The notes: generated by a model from the sequence alone, not told the origin. A stretch of 64,000 nt of DNA from Paraburkholderia phenazinium (GCF_900141745.1 NZ_FSRM01000002.1:372001-436000); one strand, 5' to 3'. Positions 1 to 9,827 are shown, numbered from the stretch's first letter. A program made the numbers and translations.

Positions 1-560
1 TTCCGCGTGGCGCCGACGATACGTTCGTGGCGTCGGCGGAAAGCTATCTCGACCACATCGACACGATTCTCCAGCAGTTCATGGATTACGCCGGCAGCGG
101 CGAGCGCGAGGCGCCGCTGCCAGGCGATCTCAACGCGCTCATCGGTCAGCTCGCGGCGGATTTTGCGGGGCTCGGACACGAGTTCGAACTATCGCTCGGC
201 GAAGTCCTCGTGTTCGCGTACCGGCCCGTGAGCCTGATGCGGCTCCTGATGAACCTGATGCAGAACGCGGTTGTCTATGGGCGCACAGGTCTCGCCGTGC
301 GCACGTGGACCGAAGACGATGTCGCATGCGTCGCCGTCTGCGACCGCGGCAGCGGAATTGCCGCCGGGGAAATGGAGAAGCTCAAGACGCCGTTCAGCCG
401 CGGCACGAACGCACGGACGCATTCGGGCGGCACAGGTCTCGGGCTCGCCATCGTCGAGCGCATCGCACGCCTGCACGGCGGCTCGCTTCAGTTTCGCGCG
501 CGTGAAGGCGGTGGTCTCGAGGTGCACGTCACGTTGCCGCTAAACCGGCATTCTTCATAA
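1..560 (+). CDS. sensor histidine kinase, C-terminal part (5' end outside window)
   Basis: The reading frame is already open at base 3, so this is the 3' end of a longer gene. It covers the end of the dimerisation helices and a full HATPase_c domain. The N box reads NLMQNA (bases about 252-269), the G1 box DRGSGI, an F-box-like PFSRG follows, and the G2 box is GGTGLGLAIV. This is the ATP-binding part of a two-component kinase of the EnvZ/RstB type, which would phosphorylate a response regulator presumably encoded upstream. The His-box and any sensor or membrane part are not visible, so the signal cannot be guessed. A GTG at 27 is an internal codon, not a start. Confidence 0.9.
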   Translation, partial: PRGADDTFVASAESYLDHIDTILQQFMDYAGSGEREAPLPGDLNALIGQLAADFAGLGHEFELSLGEVLVFAYRPVSLMRLLMNLMQNAVVYGRTGLAVRTWTEDDVACVAVCDRGSGIAAGEMEKLKTPFSRGTNARTHSGGTGLGLAIVERIARLHGGSLQFRAREGGGLEVHVTLPLNRHSS

Positions 561-563
561 AAA

Positions 564-586
564 ACGCGGGCATCCCCTGCCCGCGT
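564..586. terminator. perfect 9-bp hairpin after the kinase gene
   Basis: ACGCGGGCA and TGCCCGCGT pair perfectly around a 5-nt loop, starting three bases after the kinase stop codon. An A-tract precedes it on the + strand, so the U-tract of an intrinsic terminator would form on minus-strand RNA. On the + strand only the stem is present. It probably still ends or stabilises the kinase transcript. Confidence 0.55.
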
Positions 587-725
587 GCGACGAATCCCGG
601 CGACATCGCGCGACACAATTCCTGAATGGTGTGCGGGACCGCTTCCTCCCATACTCACGTCTGCGTGCTGCGGCACACCTCCCCCCGACATTTTCCGGCG
701 CCACGGTGCCGATGACAGGATCGAC

Positions 726-1487
726 ATGCAAACCTCATTCAAATACCTCGTTGGCAATGCAAAACGTTTGGCAGGCATGGCACTCGTGGCAGGATCGCTA
801 CTCTTGACGGGCTGCGCCTCAGGCATCAACGGCACAACGCAAACCAGCGCGGCGCCGCACGTTCGTGCTGACGTCATCTATGTGTATTCGTTTAACGCCA
901 CCCCCGAGCAGGTGAAAATGGACAGCGGCATCGCACAGAAAATTGGGTCGGCGATGAGCGGCGAATCGTCTGCGCAAAAGCAGGTTCAGACCGCGATCGA
1001 TACGCGCGAACAGGTCGCTAACGAAATCGTCCGCGAGCTGCAATCGATGGGCCTGCACGCGGTGCGCGTGGATGGCCCCGCACCGGCGAACCAGAACGCG
1101 CTGGTCGTCGAAGGCAGCTTCCAGACGATCGACGAAGGCAAGCGTCGCCGTCGCATCCTGATTGGTCTTGGGGCTGGCAAAAGCGAAGTGAGTGCGTCGG
1201 TGCAGATCCTGTATAAGCCCGCCGCAGGCACACCGATCGCACTGCAAAGCTTTTCCGCTAACGCCGACAGCGGCCATATGCCGGGCATCGCGGAAACAGC
1301 GGGGGTCGGTGCAGCGGCTGGTCATATTGCAACAGCTGCAGCGACAGGCACGGCGTTGCATGGCGTGTCCGAGGTGAAGCAGGACGGCGTGAGTGGTGAC
1401 GCGAAAAAGCTGGGCGATTCGATCGCGAAGCAGATTGCAGCGGCAAACACCGCAAACGGGTGGATGTCGGCTAAACGTATCGACTGA
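726..1487 (+). CDS. DUF4410-type lipoprotein
   Basis: A 253-residue protein with a lipoprotein signal: a hydrophobic stretch ending in LLLTGC, with the Cys near residue 28. The start at 726 is chosen because AGGATC lies just upstream and the signal peptide begins there; the frame is open further upstream to 585. The mature part (RADVIYVYSF..., then a segment where basic residues precede a Gly-rich stretch) resembles the DUF4410 family of envelope proteins of unknown function. It should be anchored to the periplasmic face of a membrane. It stands alone between the kinase and a convergent SDR gene. The family call rests on memory of the pattern, so it is moderate. Confidence 0.75.
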   Translation: MQTSFKYLVGNAKRLAGMALVAGSLLLTGCASGINGTTQTSAAPHVRADVIYVYSFNATPEQVKMDSGIAQKIGSAMSGESSAQKQVQTAIDTREQVANEIVRELQSMGLHAVRVDGPAPANQNALVVEGSFQTIDEGKRRRRILIGLGAGKSEVSASVQILYKPAAGTPIALQSFSANADSGHMPGIAETAGVGAAAGHIATAAATGTALHGVSEVKQDGVSGDAKKLGDSIAKQIAAANTANGWMSAKRID

Positions 1488-1577
1488 CGCCAGTCTCAAC
1501 CTGGCGGCATCTGGCCGGACGCGTGCGGAGTATAGGGCACCTATCGAACCGGCCCAGGATGTCAGTCGTGGTTTCCG

Positions 1578-2369
1578 TCACTCCGGCAGTGCTACGCCGA
1601 GGCTCGCCATCAGCCCCCCGTCAACCCTGAACTCCGCGCCTGTGCAAAAACTTGCGCGATCGCTGGCCAGAAACGCGACGACCTCGGCGACTTCTTCCGG
1701 GCGCCCAATACGGCCGAGCGGCTGTGCTTTACCCCACTCCCGAAGGATTTCTTCCTCTCGCCCAGGAGCGGTTTCAGCGGCCGAAAAGCGTGTCATCGGC
1801 GCATCGATGCAGCCCGGACAGACTGCATTTGCGCGTATGCCGGCAGGACCAAAATCGACTGCGAGAGAGCGCGTCAAAGCAAGCATGCCACCCTTCGACG
1901 TCGCATAGGCGGCAACCCGGGCCTGGTTAGCAAGGGCCTGAACTGAGGCGATGTTGATGATCGAACCGCGTTGCAGTTTGAGCATGTGCGGCAATGCGTG
2001 ATGACATGCCAGATACGTACCTCGCAGATTGACACCGATAACGCGGTCCCACTCGGCGGAGCCCATGGACGCAACAGTGCCATAGGGCTGAATTGCCGCA
2101 TTGTTGACCAGTATGTCGATCGAACCCAGAAATGCGGCGGACTGCTCCATCGCGGCGGCAACCTGGTCCTCGATGCAAACATCGGCGGCGATCGCGATCA
2201 CATTGTGTCCTTCGACACGTAACGTCAGGGCTGCCTGTTCCAGCACTTCGCGGTCCTCGCCCAGCAGTGCTACGGATCCGCCGCGCTGCGCAATCAACCG
2301 TGCGCATGCCAGCCCGATACCGCGTCCGCCACCGGTTACGATCGCGCCCTTCCCTGTCAGCTCACTCAT
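1578..2369 (-). CDS. short-chain dehydrogenase/reductase (SDR)
   Basis: A classical SDR of 263 residues. The NAD(P)-binding motif TGGGRGIG is at residues 12-19, NNA at 89-91, and the catalytic set is Asn114, Ser142, Tyr155 and Lys159. The C-terminal GAEFRVDGG is typical of FabG-like enzymes. It would oxidise an alcohol or reduce a ketone in the cytoplasm; the substrate cannot be read from sequence. It is convergent with the lipoprotein gene and lies downstream of, and codirectional with, the large GGDEF-EAL gene, 139 bases apart, so an operon is possible but not shown. Confidence 0.9.
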   Translation of the reverse strand: MSELTGKGAIVTGGGRGIGLACARLIAQRGGSVALLGEDREVLEQAALTLRVEGHNVIAIAADVCIEDQVAAAMEQSAAFLGSIDILVNNAAIQPYGTVASMGSAEWDRVIGVNLRGTYLACHHALPHMLKLQRGSIINIASVQALANQARVAAYATSKGGMLALTRSLAVDFGPAGIRANAVCPGCIDAPMTRFSAAETAPGREEEILREWGKAQPLGRIGRPEEVAEVVAFLASDRASFCTGAEFRVDGGLMASLGVALPE

Positions 2370-2508
2370 AACGCCCCCGTTTTTCTGCCTGCTGTTATGC
2401 AGGCAACAGTAGATGCATCAGCATGAGAGGTTACGTCTCAAGAAGTCAATATAGACGATTTGAGGCGGCCAGCGGCGTGTAGTGCATCGGTCCACTAGAC
2501 CCTGCTCC

Positions 2509-5500
2509 TTACGATCGTCGTGCACCACTCCGATTGACGTCGAAACCCACAACCGGCTCTTCGCCGACTTCAGCGGCCGGTTTTGCAGAATCATTCAAGG
2601 GAGTTTTGAATCCGGCCATGTATGTCATCGCATGGCGCGCCGGCATGGGTTTCGCGAAGTAATAGCCCTGCACAAAATCACACCCGAGGTCTACGAGGAA
2701 GGACAATTGCGTCGCAGTCTCCACGCCTTCTGCAACGACAGAAAGCCCAAGGCTGCGGCCCATTGCGAGAATGGCGGTAATAATCGCCTCGTCTTCACGG
2801 TTGAGACTGATGCCCCGTACAAACGACATATCGATCTTGAGGCGGTCGGCGTGAAATGTCCGCAGGTACGAAAGGCTCGAGTAACCCGCACCAAAATCGT
2901 CAATCGCGATGCCCACGCCCAGTTCGCGCAAGTCCTTCAGAACCTCCGTCGCGCCGGGCGCCACCAGCACACTTTCGGTGATTTCCAGTTCCAGTAACCG
3001 GGGCGGCAACCCCGCTCCCGCAAGGGCACGCTGGACGACCTGAAGGAAATCGCCTCGCACGAACTGGAGTGGGGAAACGTTGACTGACATGCGCAGTCCA
3101 GGCATCACCTGCTGCCACGCTCTGGCCTGCACACAGGCTTGCTCAAGCACCCATTGGCCGATCGGACCAATCAGCCCGTTTTCCTCTGCAACGGGGATGA
3201 AGGAGGCGGGATTGACGTGCCCCAACTCGGCATCGTGCCATCTGATCAGCGCCTCGACGCCAGTAATGCGGTTCAACTGTATGTCGACCTGCGGCTGGTA
3301 GACGAGCTTGAATCCACCGCTTTCGAGTGCAATGCGCATGCGTCGCGACAATGTCGTGCGCACCTGCGCTGCCTGCGCAAAACTCAGGTCGAAGCGCTGG
3401 ATGGCATTGGGCCCCGACGCTTTTGCGCGGTACATGGCGAGGTCGGCGTGCCTGAGGAGGGTTTCGACGTCGTGCCCATCATCGGGAAAGCAGGCGATGC
3501 CGAGACTCATCTGCACGTGCACGAGGACATTTTCGAGCGAAACCGGTTCTTTCAGGCACGCGTGTATCAATGACAGCACGCCTTTCAGACGATCATCGGT
3601 TTCCGGTTTGGCAACAGCAAGGACAAATTCATCCCCGCCGTAACGCACCACCAGATCATCTGGCCCAACACAGGTTCGCAGTTCTCTTGCGACATGCTGC
3701 AGCAGACCGTCACCGGCTCTGTGGCCGAGCGTGTCATTGACGTCCTTGAAATGATCGATATCCATGAACAGGATTGCGAAAGTCACCTCGCCCGGCTGTG
3801 CATGCCGGACAGCGCGTTCGATCCACTCGCGCAACACGGCACGATTGGGCAGTGACGTCAGTGCATCGCTGCGCGCCTGCATATGCAACCGATCTCTCGA
3901 TTCAACCAGTTCGGTAACGTCGTTCAGCACGCTGATGTGGTGGGTAATCGCACCGCTCTCATCGCGCACCGGCGCGATGTAGAGCTGATTCCAGAACAGG
4001 GAGCCGTCGGCCCGGGTGCTGTGCAGCAAGGTGCTGACTTCCCGCTGCGCGGCCAGTTCGTGACCCAGTTGATCAAAGCCAGGCCGCGAACGATCACGTG
4101 CCAGCAGGAATGCGCCATCGCGCCCAAGAACGTCTTCCGGCGCATAACCGGTAATCCGCCCGAAAGCAGGATTCGCGTACTCGATAACCGCACCGCCCGT
4201 GGCGGTCACACGTGTAATAAGCACGGCGTTGACGCTTGCGTCCAGCGCGCGGCTTCGCAAACGCAACGCGAGTTCGGCCCGTTTCTGCGAGGTGGTGTCC
4301 TCGTAGCAGGTCAGCACTCCTGTCACGTTCCCCTGCGCGTCGGACAATGGCACTTTTGTTATGCACAGCCAGTGCAGGCTGCCGTCCTGCATTCGCAGGC
4401 TTTCTTCCTGCGACACCAGAGGCTCACGCGTTCGCATGACCTGGGCGTCGAGATTGATGAGCTGTGCTGATGACTCCTTCCACGGCATGTCGAAATCACC
4501 CAGACCAGCGACCTGTTCGACCTCGGTGAAGCCGGCGTCGGCAGCAAACGGCCGGTTACAGCCGACATATCGCAGATCGCGGTCTTTCCAGCAGATACGG
4601 TTCGGCACGCTGTTGATGACAGTCTCCAGCATCTGCTTGGCCTGCTGGATTTCCTGCTTGGCCTGCTCGCGTTCGGTCACATCGATGGCTGTGATGAAAC
4701 AGGCGTCGTGACCACCGTACTGCAGGAAATGATAGGACATCTGCACGGTGATCACGCTCAGGTCGCGTCGCATATGCAGGCAGGTGTCACTGGCCTCGCT
4801 GCCCTCCGCCCCGCGGTGGAATCGCTCTATTTTTTCCTCGAACGAGACGCGCTGAGCGGCCGGAAAAAGCGCGGTGATGCGCATGCCGCTCAAACCGTCC
4901 GCACCATACGCATATTGACGCTGCGCGGCCCCGTTTGCCGCGAGAATGGTGAGTGACTGGACCTCGAAGATCAGCATTGCCACCGGGTGTTTCTCGAAGT
5001 ATTCCCGAAAGCGCTTTTCCGCTTCGTCCGCAACGATCTTTGCGCGCGAGCGGGCAAGTGAGATCCGGTAATTGGCGGTAAATCCGTAAGCGAGCAGGCC
5101 GCTTGCCAGTACGGCAGTGATGGCAAGGGCAGTCCGCTCAATGGCAAGCCGCTGCGCGGCGTAGCTGGCATCTGCCCGCGCGCGTGCATCTTCCTGTGCG
5201 CGCAGTCGTGCGACCGCCACGGCGATCACGCTGAATGTTTCGTTTGCTGCAAGCAGGGTCGAACTGTTGACCGCCGTGCCGTGCACGCTCACCGCACCTG
5301 CGGTCAGTTCGTCCAGTTGCTGCGCCCACTGGGCGCTGGCCTCGCGCATCCTGGCGACCGTCGCGAGCGCGTCAGGCGTTCCCGCAAGGAGCTTCGCGAG
5401 GTCGTCGTAGCAACGCGTCGCTTCACCTACCCGTGCTATGGGCCACGCGTAGGAAGCCCAGCGGCTCGTGCCGAGGCCCTTCAGAAAATCAGTGTTCGCG

Positions 5501-5706
5501 TCGACATGCAACGCCTGCAGCACGTCAAGATCCTGTTTGACCTGGATGACCGCGGCCATGCGGGCATCGGCCCGTTCGCTGGAAGCGAAGATCTGGAAGG
5601 CTGCCGCCGCCACACAGCCGATGGCAATGACGCTCACCAGCACGGTCCGCAGCGCAGTGCCGTGCCGGAAAAGCCACTGCCGACCCGTGCTACCGGCCCA
5701 GTTCAC
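2509..5706 (-). CDS. membrane PAS-GGDEF-EAL protein (cyclic-di-GMP turnover)
   Basis: A 1065-residue signalling protein with a GTG start. Two membrane helices (about residues 19-41 and 190-212) bracket a periplasmic sensor of about 150 residues. Then come a PAS domain (from about 232), a second PAS/PAC (about 360) and a third (about 484), a GGDEF domain with intact GGDEF near residue 688, and an EAL domain with EAL near 817 and DDFGAGYSSL. Both catalytic signatures look intact, so it could make (diguanylate cyclase) and degrade (phosphodiesterase) c-di-GMP; which activity dominates cannot be told. The periplasmic part is rich in Ala and has no named motif that I recognise. The gene is followed by the SDR at 1578-2369. 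Confidence 0.93.
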   Translation of the reverse strand: MNWAGSTGRQWLFRHGTALRTVLVSVIAIGCVAAAAFQIFASSERADARMAAVIQVKQDLDVLQALHVDANTDFLKGLGTSRWASYAWPIARVGEATRCYDDLAKLLAGTPDALATVARMREASAQWAQQLDELTAGAVSVHGTAVNSSTLLAANETFSVIAVAVARLRAQEDARARADASYAAQRLAIERTALAITAVLASGLLAYGFTANYRISLARSRAKIVADEAEKRFREYFEKHPVAMLIFEVQSLTILAANGAAQRQYAYGADGLSGMRITALFPAAQRVSFEEKIERFHRGAEGSEASDTCLHMRRDLSVITVQMSYHFLQYGGHDACFITAIDVTEREQAKQEIQQAKQMLETVINSVPNRICWKDRDLRYVGCNRPFAADAGFTEVEQVAGLGDFDMPWKESSAQLINLDAQVMRTREPLVSQEESLRMQDGSLHWLCITKVPLSDAQGNVTGVLTCYEDTTSQKRAELALRLRSRALDASVNAVLITRVTATGGAVIEYANPAFGRITGYAPEDVLGRDGAFLLARDRSRPGFDQLGHELAAQREVSTLLHSTRADGSLFWNQLYIAPVRDESGAITHHISVLNDVTELVESRDRLHMQARSDALTSLPNRAVLREWIERAVRHAQPGEVTFAILFMDIDHFKDVNDTLGHRAGDGLLQHVARELRTCVGPDDLVVRYGGDEFVLAVAKPETDDRLKGVLSLIHACLKEPVSLENVLVHVQMSLGIACFPDDGHDVETLLRHADLAMYRAKASGPNAIQRFDLSFAQAAQVRTTLSRRMRIALESGGFKLVYQPQVDIQLNRITGVEALIRWHDAELGHVNPASFIPVAEENGLIGPIGQWVLEQACVQARAWQQVMPGLRMSVNVSPLQFVRGDFLQVVQRALAGAGLPPRLLELEITESVLVAPGATEVLKDLRELGVGIAIDDFGAGYSSLSYLRTFHADRLKIDMSFVRGISLNREDEAIITAILAMGRSLGLSVVAEGVETATQLSFLVDLGCDFVQGYYFAKPMPARHAMTYMAGFKTPLNDSAKPAAEVGEEPVVGFDVNRSGARRS

Positions 5707-6669
5707 CGAGGCCCCGCTATTCGTGGCACCCTGCCAGGGTGCAGCAATTCACCGGAGCAATGGATACGGCAAGATCTCGTCTGTTGGAGATGCGTGCGAG
5801 TATCGAGGCAAGACGCCATGGCGCCACCCGGCAGCCTGCGCTCCCGCAACTTGCTGTGGACCGGATTTTCGGTGAAGTTCATGAATCGACCTCTGATGGC
5901 TGCCTCTCTTCGTTATCGGCAGTTGGCTATCAAAACTTCAACAGCAAAAATATACGGATCGTTTTGCGTCCTGGTGATTTAAATCCAGGTGCCACGTGAT
6001 GATGCATATCCCGAATGCGGTATGCGATCGGCATATTGGAAAGAAGAGGCATGAACTCACTCAGTACAAACCCTAAATGGTAATTGTCTCGGACACTGGA
6101 GATTCGAACACCCGGAGAGTTAAGCAGGCAAGGCAAGTTGGGGCTGGACCCACCAGCGTTGGAAAAATAGCTAACTGCGTTGTGAGTTATCACATATGCG
6201 ACAGGTCGGGATAACTTTAAGATCTGATGTGCTCACTGCCGTGAACTTGCGCTTATGTACAGGGTGAGGAGAACTCACGACGGTAACTTCTGGTCTAGCA
6301 AAGTCTCATTCAAATATGTTTCTGAACGGCGCACCCCATGGCCCCATGCCTGCTGTCTCTGGAACAAATTAGCTCCCAAATACACGCCTTTCCTGCGGAC
6401 CGGTCTGCAAGCAGGTCCACTGCCACTATGTCTGGCTAGCGGCAAGTCCGCGACGCAGCGACCTCGAGTTACACGTTACGTGCCTCAGCCAAATAACAGT
6501 GAAGGCTTGAATCATGTTGAACATTGGCTTTGAAAAGTCTTGGGCTTGCCTGAGATCCGGCCGCAGCATACCCATAGGCTTGGTGCCAAAGCTATTGAGC
6601 ACTATGGTATGGCTCGTACAGTCATCCTTGCGTCGCTGGACAACAGATCAATCCAGGAATTCGGGTTCC
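5707..6669. other. gene-poor region of about 960 bases with a duplicated element
   Basis: No open frame here has a recognisable product. Short frames exist on both strands (for example 5930-6193 minus and 6255-6533 plus) but show no family pattern. The base composition is visibly more AT-rich than the flanking genes. The only structure I see is the first copy of the duplicated element at 6141-6273. The frame of the following lipoprotein gene is open back to 6514. Confidence 0.6.
6141..6273 (+). repeat. duplicated intergenic element, copy 1
   Basis: Aligns without gaps, at a constant offset of 3687 bases, with 9828-9960. Bases 6159-6224 are identical in both copies (66 bp) and 6159-6242 differ at two positions only; similarity fades on both sides. 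The core holds AGTTATC (6185-6191) facing GATAACT (6210-6216), a GTGA-N4-TCAC dyad, and a second TAACT/AGTTA pair. It lies about 430 bases before the phospholipase-D-like gene, on the same strand. Probably a regulatory sequence or the remnant of a duplicated operon leader. Confidence 0.85.
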
Positions 6670-8289
6670 ATGCAACTACAAGGCTATCCGGCAACGCGAG
6701 GCCGAAAATCAATTCGAGTAGGCGCGCGGATAGCGTTGGTCTGCCTCTCTGTTCTGGCAGTGGCGCAAATCGAGGGTTGCGCGTCGCTGCCACCCTCGGC
6801 GAAAGCAGAAAGCTTCGCATTGCCCGCAAACGATGCAGATCCGCTAGTACAACTCGCCACGGCGAGCACACCTTCCGGGTCAGGGTCGAGCTTCAGGCCC
6901 ATGCCTTTCAGCCGCATCTCCATGGACACCCGGCTCGCGCTTGCAAAGCGAGCATCCCACACCTTGGACCTTCAGTACTATTTGATTCAGGACGACACCA
7001 CAGGAAGAACACTGCTCAGAGCTGTCAGGGACGCTGCGTTGCGCGGTGTCCGGGTGCGCATACTCGTCGATGACCTGTACACGGACACCAGTGAACAGCT
7101 TCTCCTGGATCTGTCGGCTACTCCGAACGTCGAGATCAGGCTGTTTAACCCTTTCCCCGCCGGAAGGACATCGGCGCTCATGAAATGGGCGTTGTCGCTG
7201 GATGACTTCTCTCGTCTAAACCACCGGATGCACAACAAGCTTTTCATTGCCGATGGTGCGTTTGCGGTTGCTGGCGGAAGAAATATAGCTGACGAGTACT
7301 TTTTTCAGAGCCATGTTGGAAATTTCATCGATTTCGACTTGTTGCTAGCCGGAGATGCGGTGCCGAGGCTTGAGTCAATTTTCGACAGCTACTGGAACAG
7401 CCCGCGGGTGTATCGAATGGCTAGCATCGACAACTCTCCCGACGACCTGGCCGCGCGGCAAGCGTCATTCGAACGCGAGACCGCCGGCGAGACCGCATTC
7501 GCCAGCGCACCGGCGGCGGTGGCAGATGAGCTCGGATTTCTTCCTTTCAGCCAGGAAGCAGACCAGCCTCGGCTGAACATGCTTTCCGGTCAGGTCGAAA
7601 CCTTTGCCGATACGCCTGAGAAGGTTTCCGGCCGCGCCGAGAAAGGAGACGATGCGTCCACGGTGACGTCGCGCGTCTTAAAGGCGATATCCGAAGCGAA
7701 TACGGATGTCTTGCTGGTCTCGCCGTATTTCGTCCCGGGGGAAGTAGGGATGGCTGCGCTGCAAAAGGTGCGCGACCGCGGCGTGAAAGTTACGCTGATA
7801 ACCAATGCGGTAGGCGTGAACGATGAGCCCCTGGCTAGCGCTGCTTATGCTACATACCGCGTTCGCATGCTTCGAATGGGGATTGATATCTATGAGGTGA
7901 GCTCGCAGGGTCTACACGCCAACAAAGATGTAGAGACAGTGATCAAGCGGGACTCTATCGGTCGATCGCATGCCAAAATCGTCGTCATCGATAGCGATAC
8001 GACCTTCGTGGGATCGATGAACATGGATTTACGATCATCCCGCGAGAATACAGAAATGGGGATGTTCGTGCACTCCCACCAGCTTTCCCAGCAGGTCATT
8101 TCCCTATTGAATGGGATCCGAAGCAGTGGGACCTATCACCTAAGCCTGGCGAGCGACGGAAAGACCCTGGAGTGGACGGCGATGGAAAACGGCACCGAGG
8201 TGATCTACAAGTCCGAGCCCGAGGTGAGCTTTGGAGCGCGGTGGAAAATGTGGCTTCTCGCTCCGTTTGTTTCGGAACAGATGCTTTAA
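6670..8289 (+). CDS. phospholipase D / cardiolipin synthase-like lipoprotein
   Basis: A 539-residue PLD-superfamily protein with two HKD motifs: HNKLFIAD (H188, K190, D195) and HAKIVVID (H434, K436, D441), each followed by the usual Gly-x-x-N segment. These two sites form one active centre that transfers or hydrolyses phosphatidyl groups. The start at 6670 is preferred because CAGGAA lies about 9 bases upstream and it directly precedes an export signal ending in EGC (lipobox-like, imperfect); the frame is open from 6514. The likely location is the periplasm or outer membrane. ClsC-like cardiolipin synthases and uncharacterised PLD lipoproteins both fit. It is followed by the PucR gene after 290 bases. 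Confidence 0.88.
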   Translation: MQLQGYPATRGRKSIRVGARIALVCLSVLAVAQIEGCASLPPSAKAESFALPANDADPLVQLATASTPSGSGSSFRPMPFSRISMDTRLALAKRASHTLDLQYYLIQDDTTGRTLLRAVRDAALRGVRVRILVDDLYTDTSEQLLLDLSATPNVEIRLFNPFPAGRTSALMKWALSLDDFSRLNHRMHNKLFIADGAFAVAGGRNIADEYFFQSHVGNFIDFDLLLAGDAVPRLESIFDSYWNSPRVYRMASIDNSPDDLAARQASFERETAGETAFASAPAAVADELGFLPFSQEADQPRLNMLSGQVETFADTPEKVSGRAEKGDDASTVTSRVLKAISEANTDVLLVSPYFVPGEVGMAALQKVRDRGVKVTLITNAVGVNDEPLASAAYATYRVRMLRMGIDIYEVSSQGLHANKDVETVIKRDSIGRSHAKIVVIDSDTTFVGSMNMDLRSSRENTEMGMFVHSHQLSQQVISLLNGIRSSGTYHLSLASDGKTLEWTAMENGTEVIYKSEPEVSFGARWKMWLLAPFVSEQML

Positions 8290-8582
8290 GAACAGGCTTA
8301 CAGGTAAAACCAGCCAGGGCCCACGCCTCGGAAAGAGACGCATCCTCGTTGTTCAAAGTCAAAATAATTTTGTTGATCGTCACAGTGACTTCGACGGTGC
8401 GTTTTCGCACCCATCACTCTTCAGTTGCACCCCGAGCAATACGACGTAGTGCAAAATAGCGTGGCGGAGACCTTGACCGTGGTCAACCTGAAAAAACGGT
8501 CGTTCGCTTCACCGGCAGCACCACGCGCCGGGGCAAGACTTCCGTAGACTGTCGACGACATAATCACCGAGGAATGCCAAGC

Positions 8583-9824
8583 ATGACTAAAAATATCCCG
8601 GAGATATCGCCGGCCCTGCGCGAGTGGACCGAGAAAGTGGCCCTTGACCATGGGAAAGTCGTCGACCGGGTATATGCAGCGTTGATGAATATCAAGCTGT
8701 ATGCAGATCTGGATTCCCCAACCAAACTTGATATACGCAATTCGGTTGCCTGGTCGGCCAAACTTTGGTTCGGCACCCTGTTGTCCGGCACCGCTCCATC
8801 GGCCGAAGGACTGGAGGCCTTCCGGGAGTACGGGCGCCGGCGGGTCTACCAGGGATTGCCTCTCGATGCGTTGCTGCGCGCTTTCCGGCTGGGGTCCCGC
8901 GAGTTATGGTGTTTTTATATTGACCCGGACGAGAAAAGCGACGAGTTGCGGGATGAACTGTTATTCCGGATCTCACCGTTTTTGATGGAGTTCTTCGACG
9001 TTCTGGCGCAGATCATCTCCCAGACCTACCTGGATGAACAATATAAACAGGCCCGCTGGCGGGAATCCCTTCGATATCAGCTGCACAGCATTATTTTTTA
9101 CTACCCCGAAGACACCGAAGGATTCGCCAAAACCGCAGCCGCCCTCCGGCTCGATGGAACGATTCCCAGAATAGCGCTGGCCATCGACGTACACTCGATC
9201 GACAGCAATTCGCCGACGTTCAAAAGTGAACTCGACCGAATTGTCGTTGCCATCGCCCGACGGCTCAAATTGCCCGTCGATACGCTCTTCGACATCTGGT
9301 ACGGCGGGAAACTACTCCTGTGGATACCGGCCCGGCTCGGCGACCTGATCGGCATGAGCGATCTTCAGGTGGGCAAACAGATCGCAGCGCTCGCAGAAAC
9401 AAGCCCGGAAATCAAGGCAATCGGCGTTGGCCTGATGGGCGAAGGCGCGGCAGGCTGGGCTATGTCCGCGGAAGAAGCAAGCCGTGCCCTCAGTCTCGGC
9501 CGCGCTCAGGGAGGCGAAGAGAGCGTGTGGTTGTATTCGAAAATCGTCCTCGAAGAAAGCGTACGCTGTACGAAAAACGCACTGCGTTACCTTGTCTCTC
9601 TGGTCGAACAACTCGCGAGCGAACCCGAATTGCTCGAAACACTCAAGACCTACTTCGACCAGTTGCAACGGAGAAAGGTCACCGCGAGCGTTCTTGGCAT
9701 TCATCCGAATACGCTCAACTATCGGCTCGAACGAATTGAAAATATCCTCGGAGCACGCCTCGACGACGCCAGCTGGATATCGAAGCTCGATATTGCAATC
9801 AAGCTGCACGGCTCGGCCAGGTAA
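8583..9824 (+). CDS. PucR/CdaR-type transcriptional regulator
   Basis: A 413-residue protein whose C-terminus is the PucR-type helix-turn-helix (VTASVLGIHPNTLNYRLERI). The central part resembles the GGDEF-like domain found in CdaR/PucR activators, and the N-terminal part is mainly helical. The ATG at 8583 has GAGGA 9 bases upstream; the ATG at 8574 overlaps that site and is less likely. PucR-family proteins usually activate an adjacent catabolic operon. The hydratase operon starts just downstream on the same strand with the second copy of the duplicated element in between, so this protein is the natural candidate to bind it (inference). Confidence 0.88.
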   Translation: MTKNIPEISPALREWTEKVALDHGKVVDRVYAALMNIKLYADLDSPTKLDIRNSVAWSAKLWFGTLLSGTAPSAEGLEAFREYGRRRVYQGLPLDALLRAFRLGSRELWCFYIDPDEKSDELRDELLFRISPFLMEFFDVLAQIISQTYLDEQYKQARWRESLRYQLHSIIFYYPEDTEGFAKTAAALRLDGTIPRIALAIDVHSIDSNSPTFKSELDRIVVAIARRLKLPVDTLFDIWYGGKLLLWIPARLGDLIGMSDLQVGKQIAALAETSPEIKAIGVGLMGEGAAGWAMSAEEASRALSLGRAQGGEESVWLYSKIVLEESVRCTKNALRYLVSLVEQLASEPELLETLKTYFDQLQRRKVTASVLGIHPNTLNYRLERIENILGARLDDASWISKLDIAIKLHGSAR

Positions 9825-9827
9825 ACC

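Noticed and set aside
5945..5995. Possible tRNA 3' end (CTGG...CCAGGTGCCA-like stretch)
   Set aside because: The T-loop consensus TTCGA is absent and no acceptor or anticodon arm can be built.
5930..6193. 87-codon frame on the minus strand
   Set aside because: No family pattern, and its 5' part lies inside the duplicated element.
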